Source: Haloterrigena gelatinilytica
GTDB lineage: Archaea; Halobacteriota; Halobacteria; Halobacteriales; Natrialbaceae
Reading direction: 5' to 3'
Assembly: GCF_013342145.1 (NCBI RefSeq)
Contig: NZ_JABUQZ010000001.1
Location: forward strand, 2,480,001 to 2,544,000
Length of the DNA stretch: 64,000 nt
The translations under genes were made by a program, and so were the position numbers. Each line of letters starts with the position of its first letter. Within the stretch, counting starts at the first letter, position 1. Under the pieces are notes generated by a model. That model was not told the origin of the DNA and ran no database searches. It saw nothing but the letters and a program-made list of their open reading frames with translations. Below, one piece after another: positions 16,813 through 28,355 of the stretch.

Positions 16813-18651
16813 TTAGTAGCTGCGCTCTTTCGGCTCGTAGGTCTTGTCCTGGCCCTCGAGGATGACCGGCCGGTAGAAGATGTCCGGCTGGCCGTCGTTC
16901 CAGGAGATCAGCGTGTGCTTGAGCCACTCGTCGTCCTTGCGCTCCTGATGTTCCTTGCGCCAGTGGGCGCCGCGGAACTCGTCGCGGACGAGCGCGCCGA
17001 GCGCGATGGTCTCGGCGACGTCGATCAGGTTGCGCGTCTCGATGGTCTGCTGGAGGTCGGTGTTGAACGTCCGCGAGGGGTCGTCGACGTAGACGTTCTG
17101 GTACTCCTCGCGGCACTCGCGGATGATCCGCAGCGCCTTCTTGACGCCCTCTTCCGTCCGGAAGACGTTCACGTAATCCGTCATCGCGTTCTGGAGTTTC
17201 TGACGGATCTCCGCGTGCTGGACGCCGTCGTCGCGGTCCATAAGAGTGTCTACGCGCGTGCGGGCCTGTTCGACCTTGCGCTCGACGATCCCCTCGGCGT
17301 CGGTTGCGACGCCGCCGTCGGCCGCGACACCGCTCGAGGTATCGAGGCCGGCGTCGCCAGGCTGGACGGGCAGTTCGGTCTCGGTCTCGTCCTCGACGTC
17401 GTCGCCGTAACCCGTCTTGATCTGGGGCTCGCCCAGGTCCTCGCCGGCGGCGTGGCGACCTGCGCGCTTGCCGAAGACGATCAGTTCCGGCAGGGCGTTG
17501 CCGCCCAGGCGGTTCCCGCCGTGGACGGAGACGCAGGCGCACTCGCCGGCCGCGTAGAGGCCGTCGACGCAGGTCTGGCCGTTCTCGTCGACCTCGATGC
17601 CGCCCATCGCGTAGTGCTGGCCGGGCTTGACCGGCATCGGCTCGACGAGGCCGTCGACGCCCTCGAAGTCCTCCGCGAGGTGGAGGATGTTCTCGAGGCG
17701 GTCCATGATGCGTTCCTCGCCCAGGTGGCGCATGTCGAGGTGGACGTACTCGTCGTCGACGCCCCGGCCCTCGTTGACCTCGGTCAGTTCGGCGCGGGCG
17801 ACGACGTCCCGGGAGGCGAGCTCCCCGGAGTTGTTCGCGTAGCCGTACTCGAACATGAACCGCTCTCCGTTCGCGTTGTAGAGGATACCCCCTTCGCCGC
17901 GGACACCCTCACTGATGAGGACGCCCGTCGAAGGCAGCGAGGTCGGGTGGAACTGGATGAACTCCATGTCCTCGAGCGGCGCGCCGGCGCGGTAGGCCAT
18001 CGCGTGGCCGTCGCCGGTACAGGAGACGGCGTTGGTGGTGTGATCGAAGGCCTGTCCGGGGCCGCCGGTCGCGAGGACGACGCCGTCGTTGGCCTTGAAG
18101 CCCTCGACGTTGCCGGACTGGACGTCGTAGGCGACGACGCCGTGACAGCTTCGGTCGTTGGGGTCGTCCTCGTCGGAGGTGGCCAGCTCCATGACGTACC
18201 ACTCGTCGTAGACCTGGATCCCCCGCTTGACGACCTGCTCGTACATCGTGTGCAGCAGGTGGTGGCCCGTCTCCGCGCCCGCGTACGTGGTGCGGGGGTA
18301 GGAGAGGCCGCCGAACGGTCGCTGGGAGACGCGTCCGTCCTCCTCGCGGGAGAACGGCATCCCCCAGTGTTCGAGGCGCATCGTGTCCTCGGGGGCGTCC
18401 TGGGCGAGGGTCTCGACCGCGGGGGCGTCCCCGAGGTAGTCAGACCCCTTCATCGTGTCGTAGGCGTGGAGTTCCCAGTCGTCGCCCTCCTGGAGCGCGG
18501 CGTTGATGCCACCCTCGGCCGCGCCGGTGTGGCTGCGGACCGGGTGGAGTTTCGAGACGATCGCCACGTCCGATCCCGCCTCGTGCGCTGCGATCGCTGC
18601 CCGGAGGCCGGCACCGCCGGCGCCGACCACGATTACGTCGTGTTCGTACAT
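16813..18651 (-). CDS. sdhA: Succinate dehydrogenase flavoprotein subunit
   Basis: 612 residues from the ATG at 18651 (MYEHDVIVVGAGGAGLRAAI), two bases after the sdhB stop; the longer open frame has no SdhA sequence. Visible are the FAD-binding GAGGAG loop, SHTGAAEGGINAAL with the His that carries covalent FAD, the substrate-binding HPTSLPSTG and RGEGG regions, and the C-terminal helical domain with RGAHWRKEH. It oxidises succinate to fumarate on the cytoplasmic face of the membrane and passes electrons to SdhB. An acidic insertion around residues 405-450 is a haloarchaeal trait. Confidence 0.96.
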   Translation of the reverse strand: MYEHDVIVVGAGGAGLRAAIAAHEAGSDVAIVSKLHPVRSHTGAAEGGINAALQEGDDWELHAYDTMKGSDYLGDAPAVETLAQDAPEDTMRLEHWGMPFSREEDGRVSQRPFGGLSYPRTTYAGAETGHHLLHTMYEQVVKRGIQVYDEWYVMELATSDEDDPNDRSCHGVVAYDVQSGNVEGFKANDGVVLATGGPGQAFDHTTNAVSCTGDGHAMAYRAGAPLEDMEFIQFHPTSLPSTGVLISEGVRGEGGILYNANGERFMFEYGYANNSGELASRDVVARAELTEVNEGRGVDDEYVHLDMRHLGEERIMDRLENILHLAEDFEGVDGLVEPMPVKPGQHYAMGGIEVDENGQTCVDGLYAAGECACVSVHGGNRLGGNALPELIVFGKRAGRHAAGEDLGEPQIKTGYGDDVEDETETELPVQPGDAGLDTSSGVAADGGVATDAEGIVERKVEQARTRVDTLMDRDDGVQHAEIRQKLQNAMTDYVNVFRTEEGVKKALRIIRECREEYQNVYVDDPSRTFNTDLQQTIETRNLIDVAETIALGALVRDEFRGAHWRKEHQERKDDEWLKHTLISWNDGQPDIFYRPVILEGQDKTYEPKERSY

Positions 18652-18653
18652 GG

Positions 18654-19535
18654 TTACCAGAACTTCAGGTTCTTCTTGACTGCTTCCCGCTTGAGCTCCT
18701 GAATGTGCTCGGTGAGCGGAATATCCTTCGGACACACCTCGGTACAGGAGAACTGGGTCTGGCACCGCCAGACGCCGTGTTCCTGCTCGAGAATGCGGAG
18801 TCGGTGCTCCTTGATCTCCTCGCCCTCGCGGTCGTCCATCGCGAACTTGTAGGCCTTGTTGATCGCCGCCGGGCCGAGGTAGTCGTTGTCGCCGGCCGCG
18901 ATGTTACAGCTGGACATACAGGCGCCACACCAGATACACCGCGAGGACATCTTGATCTTCTCGCGGTTCTCGGGGCTCTGGCGCTGCTCCTCTAGGTCGG
19001 CCGGATCCGGCGTGTCCTCGTCCTGGAAGTACGGCTCGACGGTGTGCATCTGGTCGTAGAAGTGGTCCATGTCGACGACCAGGTCCTTGACGACCTCCTG
19101 GTGGGGCAGCGGCTCGATGCGGATCGGCTGTTCCAGATCCGCGATCTGGGTCTTACAACCCAGTCGCTGCTTGCCGTTGACGAAGAAGGCGTCGGAGCCG
19201 CAGACGGCCTGCCGACAGGAGTGTCGGAAGGTCAGCGACGAGTCGTAGGTGTCCCGCGCGTACATGACCGCGTCGAGGACGGTCATCCCCTTCTCGAAGG
19301 GGACGTGGAAGTCGTCGAACCGCGGTTCCTGTTTGCCCTCGACCTCGGGGTCGTAGCGGAACACCTTGATGTGTACCGTCTCGCCCTCGAGTTCGTCCTC
19401 CGGCGTCGTCTGCTGGTCGATGTCGCCGCCCTGCTTTTCCTTCTCGTCGACGGGCGACTCGGCCCCTCGCATTTCGGGGTCTTCCGGTGCCTCTTGGCTC
19501 TGCGGTTCCTCCGGTTGTTGTTGTTGTGTACTCAT
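18654..19535 (-). CDS. sdhB: Succinate dehydrogenase iron-sulfur subunit
   Basis: 293 residues from the ATG at 19535 (MSTQQQQPEEP). The N-terminal ~60 residues are an acidic Gln/Glu-rich extension. A plant-type [2Fe-2S] domain is marked by SCRQAVCGSD and the last Cys in RLGC. The C-terminal ferredoxin domain has CIWCGACMSSCN and CTEVCPKDIP for the [4Fe-4S] and [3Fe-4S] clusters. It transfers electrons from the flavin to quinone. It is separated from sdhD by one base and from sdhA by two. Confidence 0.96.
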   Translation of the reverse strand: MSTQQQQPEEPQSQEAPEDPEMRGAESPVDEKEKQGGDIDQQTTPEDELEGETVHIKVFRYDPEVEGKQEPRFDDFHVPFEKGMTVLDAVMYARDTYDSSLTFRHSCRQAVCGSDAFFVNGKQRLGCKTQIADLEQPIRIEPLPHQEVVKDLVVDMDHFYDQMHTVEPYFQDEDTPDPADLEEQRQSPENREKIKMSSRCIWCGACMSSCNIAAGDNDYLGPAAINKAYKFAMDDREGEEIKEHRLRILEQEHGVWRCQTQFSCTEVCPKDIPLTEHIQELKREAVKKNLKFW

Positions 19536-19536
19536 A

Positions 19537-19902
19537 TTAGGTCCACCCGGCCATAGTGGTTGCAACGTAGGTTCCCTGCGCGATGAGTGCAAGGCTCGCG
19601 ATAACAAGCACTGCAAGCACGACTTTCTTCTGCGTTCCGTCGAGGCCCTGGTTGATCAGTGCGTTGTAGACGCCGTTGACGCCGTGGAAGGTGCCCGCGA
19701 TCAGGAACAACACCATGGTCAGGAAGTAGCCGACGTTCTCCATGCGGGCCTGGGTCCCGGCGAACTCGATCTCCGCGGCGTGGTTGACGAAGTGCAGGAG
19801 GAAGAAGTGGAAGGCGAGTACCACGACGAGAAATGCCGCCGTGATTCGCTGGAGCAGCCACGCGGTGCCGCCCGGCGCGAAAGAGGAGTATCGTTCCGCC
19901 AT
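19537..19902 (-). CDS. sdhD: Succinate dehydrogenase membrane anchor SdhD
   Basis: 121 residues with three membrane helices (LLQRITAAFLVVVLAFHFF, GYFLTMVLFLIAGTFHGVNG, LAVLVIASLALIAQGTYVA). His residues in the first and second helices (AFHFFLLHF, GTFHGVNGVY) are the expected haem/quinone-site positions. With SdhC it anchors the catalytic subunits and reduces menaquinone. Its start overlaps the sdhC stop by one base. Confidence 0.92.
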   Translation of the reverse strand: MAERYSSFAPGGTAWLLQRITAAFLVVVLAFHFFLLHFVNHAAEIEFAGTQARMENVGYFLTMVLFLIAGTFHGVNGVYNALINQGLDGTQKKVVLAVLVIASLALIAQGTYVATTMAGWT

Positions 19903-20297
19903 TAGAGGGTCACCCCGTCGAGGAAGGTCGGCACGCTCGCGACGGTGATGATCGCCGTCAACACCAGCGAGGCGTAGAAACTCTTGTCCTGGGCCTCCAG
20001 ACCGACGCCGAGGTCGACCATCAGCAGGCGAAGCCCGTTCAGGATGTGAAAGACTGCGACGGCGAGCAGTCCGACCTCGAGCACTCGAACGATAAACAGT
20101 GACTCGAGTCCGCCGATCGTGTTCGTATACGCCTCCGGGCCGGTTAGCGAACTACTCAACACGGCGATGTGGGTAAACAGGTAGCCGATCAGCATCCACC
20201 CGGTGAACTTGTGGAAGATCCACGCCCACATGCCCGCCGAGAACTCCTTCCAGCGACCGAAGTCCTCGATGAGACCGCGATTGTAAGACTGACTCAT
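19902..20297 (-). CDS. sdhC: Succinate dehydrogenase cytochrome b subunit SdhC
   Basis: 131 residues from the ATG at 20297 (MSQSYNRGL), preferred over the long upstream extension because the TATA box lies just before it. Three helices are present, with His ligands in [16 protein letters not shown] and [16 protein letters not shown]. It is the first gene of the order sdhC-sdhD-sdhB-sdhA, the arrangement of archaeal four-subunit enzymes with two membrane anchors. Confidence 0.93.
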   Translation of the reverse strand: MSQSYNRGLIEDFGRWKEFSAGMWAWIFHKFTGWMLIGYLFTHIAVLSSSLTGPEAYTNTIGGLESLFIVRVLEVGLLAVAVFHILNGLRLLMVDLGVGLEAQDKSFYASLVLTAIITVASVPTFLDGVTL

Positions 20298-20337
20298 GCG
20301 CTCATGTGGACCGTTAGACCGCGGGGGTATAGAAGTT

Positions 20338-20346
20338 ACTTTTATC
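20338..20346 (-). promoter_or_regulatory. TATA box of sdhCDBA
   Basis: GATAAAAGT on the minus strand lies about 41 bp before the sdhC start, giving a predicted 5' UTR of roughly 15 nt. Confidence 0.5.
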
Positions 20347-20490
20347 TCTCTCACCAAACCTTCCCTGCAGATATTATTTAGAAGAAATGAATTTGCACCG
20401 GTCACAAACCGCGAATTCGTTCGGGACGCGAGCGATCGCGTGCCCGTTTGGCACAGACCGGCGTCGGCCATCGTCGATCGGGGGCGCGGA

Positions 20491-21591
20491 TTACGCGTCG
20501 TCCGGACCGGCCGGGCGGAGTTCCGACCGCGAGCTCGCCGTGGTCCGCTCGCGCTCTAAGGCCGTCCGCGTGTCCGGCGACAGCCCGACCAAGTGACACA
20601 GCGGGTTGCCGGGGTAGACCACGGGGTTCTCGAGAACGCCGACGATTAGCCCCGTGAACGGCGCCTCGACGGTGACGATGTCGTCTTCCTCCTTGAACGG
20701 GTTGGTGATCGTACAGATCACCTCGCCCTCGCGGACGAACTCGCCGCGGCCGCGTTTCATGTCGACGATGCCGCCGGCGTCGGCGCGGATCCAGGTCTTC
20801 TCGTTGTCGTCGTCGATGACGGTCCGCCAGCCGGGCCAGTGGACCGACGAGTCGGGGTGGCAGCCGAACTCGGCGAGGACGCTCGCGACGCCGGTCAGCG
20901 CGCGGTCGATCAGCCGGCGCTGGAACCGGTGGGCTTCGCCCATCTCGACGGTGATCGTCGGGATGCCGGCCAGGGTCGCTTCGCGGCGCAGCGTCCCCGA
21001 GGGACCCTCGCCGGCGATGATGACGTTCGAACTGAACGCCTTCGCGAGTCGGTCGACCGTCGGCTCCTCCATGTTGGCCCGCACGTGGAGCATGTTCGTC
21101 CGCCCCCGCGTCGACGTGTGAAAGTCGATGCCGAGGTCGCAGGGCTCGATGAAGTTCGTGAAAATCTGGTAGGCCATCCGCCGGGCGCTCGTCGAGCCCT
21201 CGCGACCGGGAAACGACCGGTTCAGGTCCCGGTCGTAGATCGGGAGGTACCGCTCCTGAGCGAGAAAACCGGGGACGTTCATCACGGGCAGACAGATGAG
21301 CGTCCCGTGGAGTTCCGAGTGGTCCCAGTCGTGGGCCACCTCGCGGACCACCTCGATGCCGTTGAGTTCGTCCCCGTGGGCGGCCGCGGAGAGAAACACC
21401 GTCGGCCCGGGGCGTTCGCCGTTGACGACCGTGACCGGGATCCTGACGGGATCGCCGAGATACGTCTCGCTGATTCCGTACCGGATGTTGGCCGACTCGC
21501 CGGGATCGACCCGGCCGCCGTTGTACGTGAACGGCTCGGCCGTGCGGTCGGACGGACCGTCGTCGGGCGGTTCGTCCGTAACGTCGCTCAT
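20491..21591 (-). CDS. Succinylglutamate desuccinylase/aspartoacylase-family deacylase
   Basis: 366 residues from the ATG at 21591. It is an M14-like zinc carboxypeptidase fold: zinc ligands in [11 protein letters not shown] (~73-83) and DFHTSTRGR (~180), Arg motif [11 protein letters not shown], and the catalytic Glu in [10 protein letters not shown]. The C-terminal ~90 residues ([20 protein letters not shown] onward) are a lipoyl/biotinyl-like barrel, as in COG3608 proteins. It probably removes an acyl or aminoacyl group from an amino acid or peptide; the substrate is unknown. It is 2.95 kb from an ATP-grasp/aspartyl-protease fusion, a combination reported for RimK-type ligase systems. Confidence 0.88.
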   Translation of the reverse strand: MSDVTDEPPDDGPSDRTAEPFTYNGGRVDPGESANIRYGISETYLGDPVRIPVTVVNGERPGPTVFLSAAAHGDELNGIEVVREVAHDWDHSELHGTLICLPVMNVPGFLAQERYLPIYDRDLNRSFPGREGSTSARRMAYQIFTNFIEPCDLGIDFHTSTRGRTNMLHVRANMEEPTVDRLAKAFSSNVIIAGEGPSGTLRREATLAGIPTITVEMGEAHRFQRRLIDRALTGVASVLAEFGCHPDSSVHWPGWRTVIDDDNEKTWIRADAGGIVDMKRGRGEFVREGEVICTITNPFKEEDDIVTVEAPFTGLIVGVLENPVVYPGNPLCHLVGLSPDTRTALERERTTASSRSELRPAGPDDA

Positions 21592-21764
21592 AACGATGGC
21601 TCGGCGGGTGGCAATGTGAATCTTCCCCTCGAGACCGGACGTAACGGTGCCGGAAACCGCCGGTGTAGATTTTACGTCGAGACGGCTCGTTCCGCTGAAC
21701 TGAAGACGGGGAAAATCTCTCCCCGTGGGCATACGTTTTGTATGAAGACATGGTAGCATCGGGC

Positions 21765-22514
21765 ATGGAGATTCGCGAAGCGACAGCCGACGATATCGAC
21801 GCGATCCGATCGATCGCCCAGCGCTCGCTCGAGTCGACCTACACCGAGTTCCTCGACGAGGACACCGTCGCCGACGCGATCGAGCAGTGGTACGGCGACT
21901 CTTTCGACGACGCGCTCGAGGACGATCACTCGCTGATCCTCGTCGTCGAAGACGACGGCGACGTCGTCGGCTTCTCGCAGAACGACCTGATCGGCCAGCG
22001 CTACGACACCGGACGGATCCTCTGGCTTCACATCGATCCCGATCACCGCGGCGGCGGCACGGGCGTTCGGCTGCTCGTCCGCACCCGCGAGCGGTTGCTC
22101 GACGAAGGCGCCGACCACGTCCAGGGGCTCGTCCTCGAGGACAACGAGGGCGGCAACGAGTTCTACGCCGACAACGGCTTCGAACGGGCCGGCCAGCGGG
22201 AGGTCGAGATCGGCGACGAGACGTTCACGGAGAACGTCTACGCCGAAGACGAGATCGGTGAGGAGGGGTGGGGCGCCGTCGACGAACTCGAGACCGACGG
22301 CGAGACTATCTACGTGAGCTACGGGGAAGCCGCTCGCGGCGCCAAGGCGCCGTTCTACAGCGCCTACAAGAGCGAGGGTCGACAGGACCTGTACGGCTGG
22401 TTCTGTGGTAACTGCGACTCGCTCGAGAACACCATGGACACGATGGGCCGGATCGAGTGTAACAACTGCGGGAATCGCCGAAAGGCGACCCGCTGGGACG
22501 CGTCGTACCTCTAG
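21765..22514 (+). CDS. GNAT N-acetyltransferase with C-terminal zinc ribbon (DUF5816-like)
   Basis: 249 residues from the ATG at 21765 (MEIREATADD). The GNAT domain (1-~155) has IDPDHRGGGTGVRLL for acetyl-CoA binding and GNEFYADNGFERAG. The C-terminal ~80 residues hold a CxxC pair of knuckles (WFCGNCDSLE, IECNNCGNRRKATRW) expected to bind zinc; I recall this tail as DUF5816 but cannot verify the number. The fusion suggests that the ribbon recruits a protein or nucleic-acid partner for acetylation. The start lies 173 bp from the divergent deacylase gene. Confidence 0.88.
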   Translation: MEIREATADDIDAIRSIAQRSLESTYTEFLDEDTVADAIEQWYGDSFDDALEDDHSLILVVEDDGDVVGFSQNDLIGQRYDTGRILWLHIDPDHRGGGTGVRLLVRTRERLLDEGADHVQGLVLEDNEGGNEFYADNGFERAGQREVEIGDETFTENVYAEDEIGEEGWGAVDELETDGETIYVSYGEAARGAKAPFYSAYKSEGRQDLYGWFCGNCDSLENTMDTMGRIECNNCGNRRKATRWDASYL

Positions 22515-22645
22515 GGACCGTTACGGCGGTCGCGGTGGGCCGTCAGGTCCGTTCCCTCGAACTGATCGGATCGTTTTCCGTCGCGGCGGCGACCGTATTC
22601 TGAACGATACCGTTCAGCGGGCAGTTCTTTCGTTGATTCCGACAT
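22511..22645 (-). CDS. Possible small charged protein
   Basis: A 44-residue frame starting MSESTKELPAERYRSEYGRR, highly charged, with no membrane segment and no family I know. Support comes from a TATA-like GTAATAAAC (minus strand, 22664-22672) placed 19-27 bp before the ATG, as for leaderless genes. It ends with a 4-bp convergent overlap with the GNAT gene. Chance occurrence cannot be excluded. Confidence 0.35.
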   Translation of the reverse strand: MSESTKELPAERYRSEYGRRRDGKRSDQFEGTDLTAHRDRRNGP

Positions 22646-22922
22646 CCGCTCGTCAAACCGGTTGTTTATTACACAATACGGTGTCCCTACGGGACGAGAC
22701 GGGCGAACGGGCGTCCGAAGCGCCCGATTCTTGCGTCCTGAACCGGCCGATTCAGTCACGGGACCGACGACGTAAGACGCCGTTTCAGCGGCGGTACCGG
22801 GACGTTACACCTGTTGTCCCCGCATTACAATTGCCGACTCAGTCGTCGGCGTAGAGACGACGGGTTCCCACGGTCGAGCGGCTGATCGACCGCGCGCAAC
22901 CGAATACTCCCTCCCCTAGCAT
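22646..22922. other. Intergenic region upstream of flippase gene
   Basis: 277 bp holding the putative small-gene promoter near 22661-22672 and the upstream region of the flippase. I see no hairpin, tRNA or further coding sequence. Confidence 0.4.
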
Positions 22923-24392
22923 ATGAGTCGAGAGGACCACATCGTCCGCGGGTTCAAGGCAACGCTGCTCGCTCGAGCGATCTACATGCTCTCGAGCGCG
23001 CTGTTGATGTTCGTACTGGCGCGCTATCTCCTCGATCCCGACGGCTACGGGACGTTGTACTGGGTGATCGGGATACTGGCGATGGTCCGGCTGGTCGCGG
23101 ATCTCGGGATCGGCAAATCCGCTGCGCGATACCTCTCGGAGTACCGTGAGGACGATCCGAGCCAGATTCCGCACCTGCTCAGATCGACGATCACGTTCAA
23201 GATCGTCGTCATGGCGCTGGTCGGCTACCTCCTCTTGGTGTTCCACGAGCAGCTCGCGGCCGCGCTGGGTCGGCCGGACGCCGCGCCGTTTCTCGCGGCC
23301 GGCGTGCTCTACGTCGCCGTCTTCTCCTTTAGCACGTTCACGGAGGTCGCCTTCCAGGGGTTCAACCACCTCCCGTACAGCGCCGCCGTCAGGGCGATCA
23401 GCGGCTTCTCTCGACTGGTCTTCGCCGTCGGCTTCGCGCTCATGGGACTGGGGGCGCTGGGCGCGTTCTTCGGCTACGTCGTCGGCTACGCGCTGTCGGC
23501 CGCGGTCGGGCTCGCGGTCCTTTACTACGCCTTCTACGCGCGGTACGACGCCGCGGAGACCCACGAAGAGGGGCTGACGCGACGGATGATCGAGTACAGC
23601 GTGCCGCTGACCGCGACGCGAAGCGCCAACGTCATCGACAAACAGGTCGACACCGTGCTCGTCGGCGTCATCCTGACGCCGACCGCGGTCGCGTTCTACA
23701 CGCTCGGCAAGCAGATCACCGACTTCGTGCTCGCGCCCGCCGAATCGCTCGGCTTCACGATCTCGCCGAACTTCGGCGAACAGAAGGCCTCGGACCAACT
23801 CGAGCAGGCCAGGCAGATCTACGAGACGGCGCTGACGAACACGATGATGGTGTACATCCCCGCGGCAGCCGGGCTCGTGATCGTCGCCGATCCGTTCATC
23901 CCGATGGTCATCGGCGCCGAGTACGCGGGTGCGGTGCCGGTCCTGCAGGTCCTGGCCGCGTTCATCATCCTGCAGGCGATCACGAACCTGACCAGCGACA
24001 GCTTAGATTACCTCGGGCGTGCGCGCCACCGAGCGATGGCGAAAGGGGGGACGGCCGTCGCCAACTTCCTGTTGAACCTCGTTCTCATCCCGACGATCGG
24101 CGTCGTCGGCGCGGCTATCGCGACCGTCGCGACGCATTCGGTGTACGTGGCGGTGAACCTCTACATCGTCCACTTGGAACTCGATCTCCGGCTCAAACGA
24201 CTCGCCCGGTCGATCGGCGTCATCTGCGTGATCACCGGGATCATGGCCGGCGCCGTGTTGCTCGTGACGCCGCTGGTCTCGAGTCTCGCGATGTTGGCGG
24301 GCGCGATCGCGCTGGGTGCGATCACGTGGGCCGTCCTCGTCGTCGCGAGCGGACTGGTCGATCCCAACGAGGTCCGGGCGGCGATCACGTGA
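22923..24392 (+). CDS. Polysaccharide/oligosaccharide flippase (MATE/MOP superfamily)
   Basis: 489 residues with about 12-14 membrane helices. The N-terminus GFKATLLARAIYMLSSALLM and the motifs YWVIGILAMVRLVADLGIGKSAARYLSE and YLGRARHRAMAKG match Wzx/AglR-type flippases that move lipid-linked sugars across the membrane for glycoprotein or exopolysaccharide synthesis. No glycosyltransferase is adjacent, so its sugar substrate and pathway are open. The gene lies between the GNAT gene and the ATP-grasp gene, all on the plus strand. Confidence 0.9.
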   Translation: MSREDHIVRGFKATLLARAIYMLSSALLMFVLARYLLDPDGYGTLYWVIGILAMVRLVADLGIGKSAARYLSEYREDDPSQIPHLLRSTITFKIVVMALVGYLLLVFHEQLAAALGRPDAAPFLAAGVLYVAVFSFSTFTEVAFQGFNHLPYSAAVRAISGFSRLVFAVGFALMGLGALGAFFGYVVGYALSAAVGLAVLYYAFYARYDAAETHEEGLTRRMIEYSVPLTATRSANVIDKQVDTVLVGVILTPTAVAFYTLGKQITDFVLAPAESLGFTISPNFGEQKASDQLEQARQIYETALTNTMMVYIPAAAGLVIVADPFIPMVIGAEYAGAVPVLQVLAAFIILQAITNLTSDSLDYLGRARHRAMAKGGTAVANFLLNLVLIPTIGVVGAAIATVATHSVYVAVNLYIVHLELDLRLKRLARSIGVICVITGIMAGAVLLVTPLVSSLAMLAGAIALGAITWAVLVVASGLVDPNEVRAAIT

Positions 24393-24542
24393 CGGCGCGG
24401 CGATCGCTCGTCCGGACCGCACGCCGATCGCGCGCCCGGCCCTCGGCCGGCATGAGTCCGCCAATCCGCGAGCGACGACCGGACGCCGGCGGTGACTGCT
24501 GCTGACAGTACCCTTTTCCCACCCGTCGTCGTGTGTTCGGGT

Positions 24543-25919
24543 ATGGCTGTTTCCGATCCTGTCACTGTCGGGGTACTGAGTCTACATACGAGCAAGGAAA
24601 CGAAAGCGATTCTCAACGCCGTCGAGGAGTTGGGCCACGACACCGAGTGGCTGCGGTCGGAGAACACGTCCATCAGCGTCACCGACGGCAGCGTCGTCCT
24701 CGAGCCGGACGTCGACGTCATCGCGAACCGGATGCTGCTGTCGAACACCGAACAGCCCGCCGAGGAACTCGGGCTGGCGAACACGTTCGCGCAACTGGTG
24801 CCGACGCTCAACGAGCCGTCGACGGTGTTGACGGCGATCCACAAGCTCTCGACGGCGACGACCCTCGCGGCCAACGACGTCCGAACCCCCGACGTCACCC
24901 TCGCGCTCAGCGGCGATCAGCTCAACGCGGCACGGGATCGGTACGGCGAAGAAGCGGTCTACAAGACGGCGATCGGTACCCACGGCGGCGGGACGTGGAA
25001 GGTCGGCCCCAACGATCCGATCAACGCGAAGGTCGGCAACCGCTACGCCTTCCTGCAGGAACTCATCGACCGCGAGGACGTCCGCCACCGCGACGTCCGC
25101 GTCTACGTCGTCGGCGGCGAGATCATCAGCGCGATGTACCGCTACGCGCCGGACAACGACTGGCGGACCAACGTCGCGCTCGGCGGCAGCGTCGAGGACG
25201 CGACCGACGACCTCCCCGAGGAGGCCCGCGACATGGCCCGCCGCGCGGCCGACGCCATCGGCCTCGACTACGCCGGCGTCGATCTCGTCGAGGGCGACGA
25301 GGGCTGGTTCGTCCTCGAGGTCAACCCGACGGCCGGATTCAAGGGCCTCTACGAGGCGACCCAGGTCAGTCCGGCCCCCTATATCGCGAAGTTGGCGATC
25401 GAACGCGCCGGCGGCGAGGTCGACGAGGACCGCGTCAGCGACATCTCGAACGTCCTCGACGACTCCCGACCGACGGCCCAGCCCGTCGAGACGTCGTCGC
25501 CGGACACGGAACCGAGCGTGATCGGCTACACCGAGGAGATCGTGCTCTCGGGGACCAGCGGCTCGAAGACCGTCCTCGCGAAGTCCGACACGGGCGCGAC
25601 GCGGACGAGCATCGACACCGCCCTCGCCGCCGACATCGGCGCCGGGCCGATCAAGTCCATCACCCGCATCCGATCGGGCAGCAGCAAACAGTCCAAGAGC
25701 CGCCCCGTCGTCGACGTCGTCGTCGGCGTCGGCGGCACCCAGCACACCGTCACCGCCAGCGTCGAGGACCGCAGCCACATGGACTACCCCGTCATCCTCG
25801 GCCGGGACATCCTCGGGAACTACCAGGTCGACGTCGGCCGTCGCGCGGACCGGGACGCGCCGGACACGCCCGAAGAGGAGGAAGAAGAAGCGGAAGTCGA
25901 CGAAGCGACGGACGCGTAA
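24543..25919 (+). CDS. RimK-type ATP-grasp ligase fused to retropepsin-like aspartyl protease
   Basis: 458 residues from the ATG at 24543. Residues ~95-290 are the ATP-grasp domain: YKTAIGTHGGGTWKVG, a flexible loop, AADAIGLDYAGVDLVEG and FVLEVNPTAGFKG with the metal-binding Glu and Asn. Residues ~325-440 are a RimB-like retropepsin domain: KSDTGATRTSID holds the catalytic DTG and DYPVILGRDILGNY is the flap/ILGR motif. A strongly acidic tail ends it. RimK-type enzymes add amino acids, often Glu, to peptides or proteins; the protease may trim or condition the product. Having both in one chain points to linked ligation and cleavage. The substrate is unknown. Confidence 0.88.
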   Translation: MAVSDPVTVGVLSLHTSKETKAILNAVEELGHDTEWLRSENTSISVTDGSVVLEPDVDVIANRMLLSNTEQPAEELGLANTFAQLVPTLNEPSTVLTAIHKLSTATTLAANDVRTPDVTLALSGDQLNAARDRYGEEAVYKTAIGTHGGGTWKVGPNDPINAKVGNRYAFLQELIDREDVRHRDVRVYVVGGEIISAMYRYAPDNDWRTNVALGGSVEDATDDLPEEARDMARRAADAIGLDYAGVDLVEGDEGWFVLEVNPTAGFKGLYEATQVSPAPYIAKLAIERAGGEVDEDRVSDISNVLDDSRPTAQPVETSSPDTEPSVIGYTEEIVLSGTSGSKTVLAKSDTGATRTSIDTALAADIGAGPIKSITRIRSGSSKQSKSRPVVDVVVGVGGTQHTVTASVEDRSHMDYPVILGRDILGNYQVDVGRRADRDAPDTPEEEEEEAEVDEATDA

Positions 25920-26020
25920 CGGAAACGCTCGAGCGGCGGCCGATAGCGGTATTAACGAGGTTTGTTTTCAGTATCGGAAATAATATGGGGCGAATCGTGA
26001 ATCGGAAGTCGCGATCGGTA

Positions 26021-26029
26021 CATATATTA
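26021..26029 (+). promoter_or_regulatory. TATA box upstream of katG
   Basis: CATATATTA sits 35 bp before the 20-codon leader ORF and ~95 bp before katG; a start site near 26050 is expected. Confidence 0.55.
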
Positions 26030-26063
26030 TTCCCTGATCCCATCTTCCCTTTGTAGAGAAATC

Positions 26064-28261
<2,198 letters not shown>

Positions 28262-28355
28262 GGACTCGAATCGGAGCCGCTACGTCTTTTCGTCTCTGTG
28301 ACGCACCGTCGCGGCGCGTCGCGCCGAACGCGTGTCGATATCGCGTCGACCCCGA

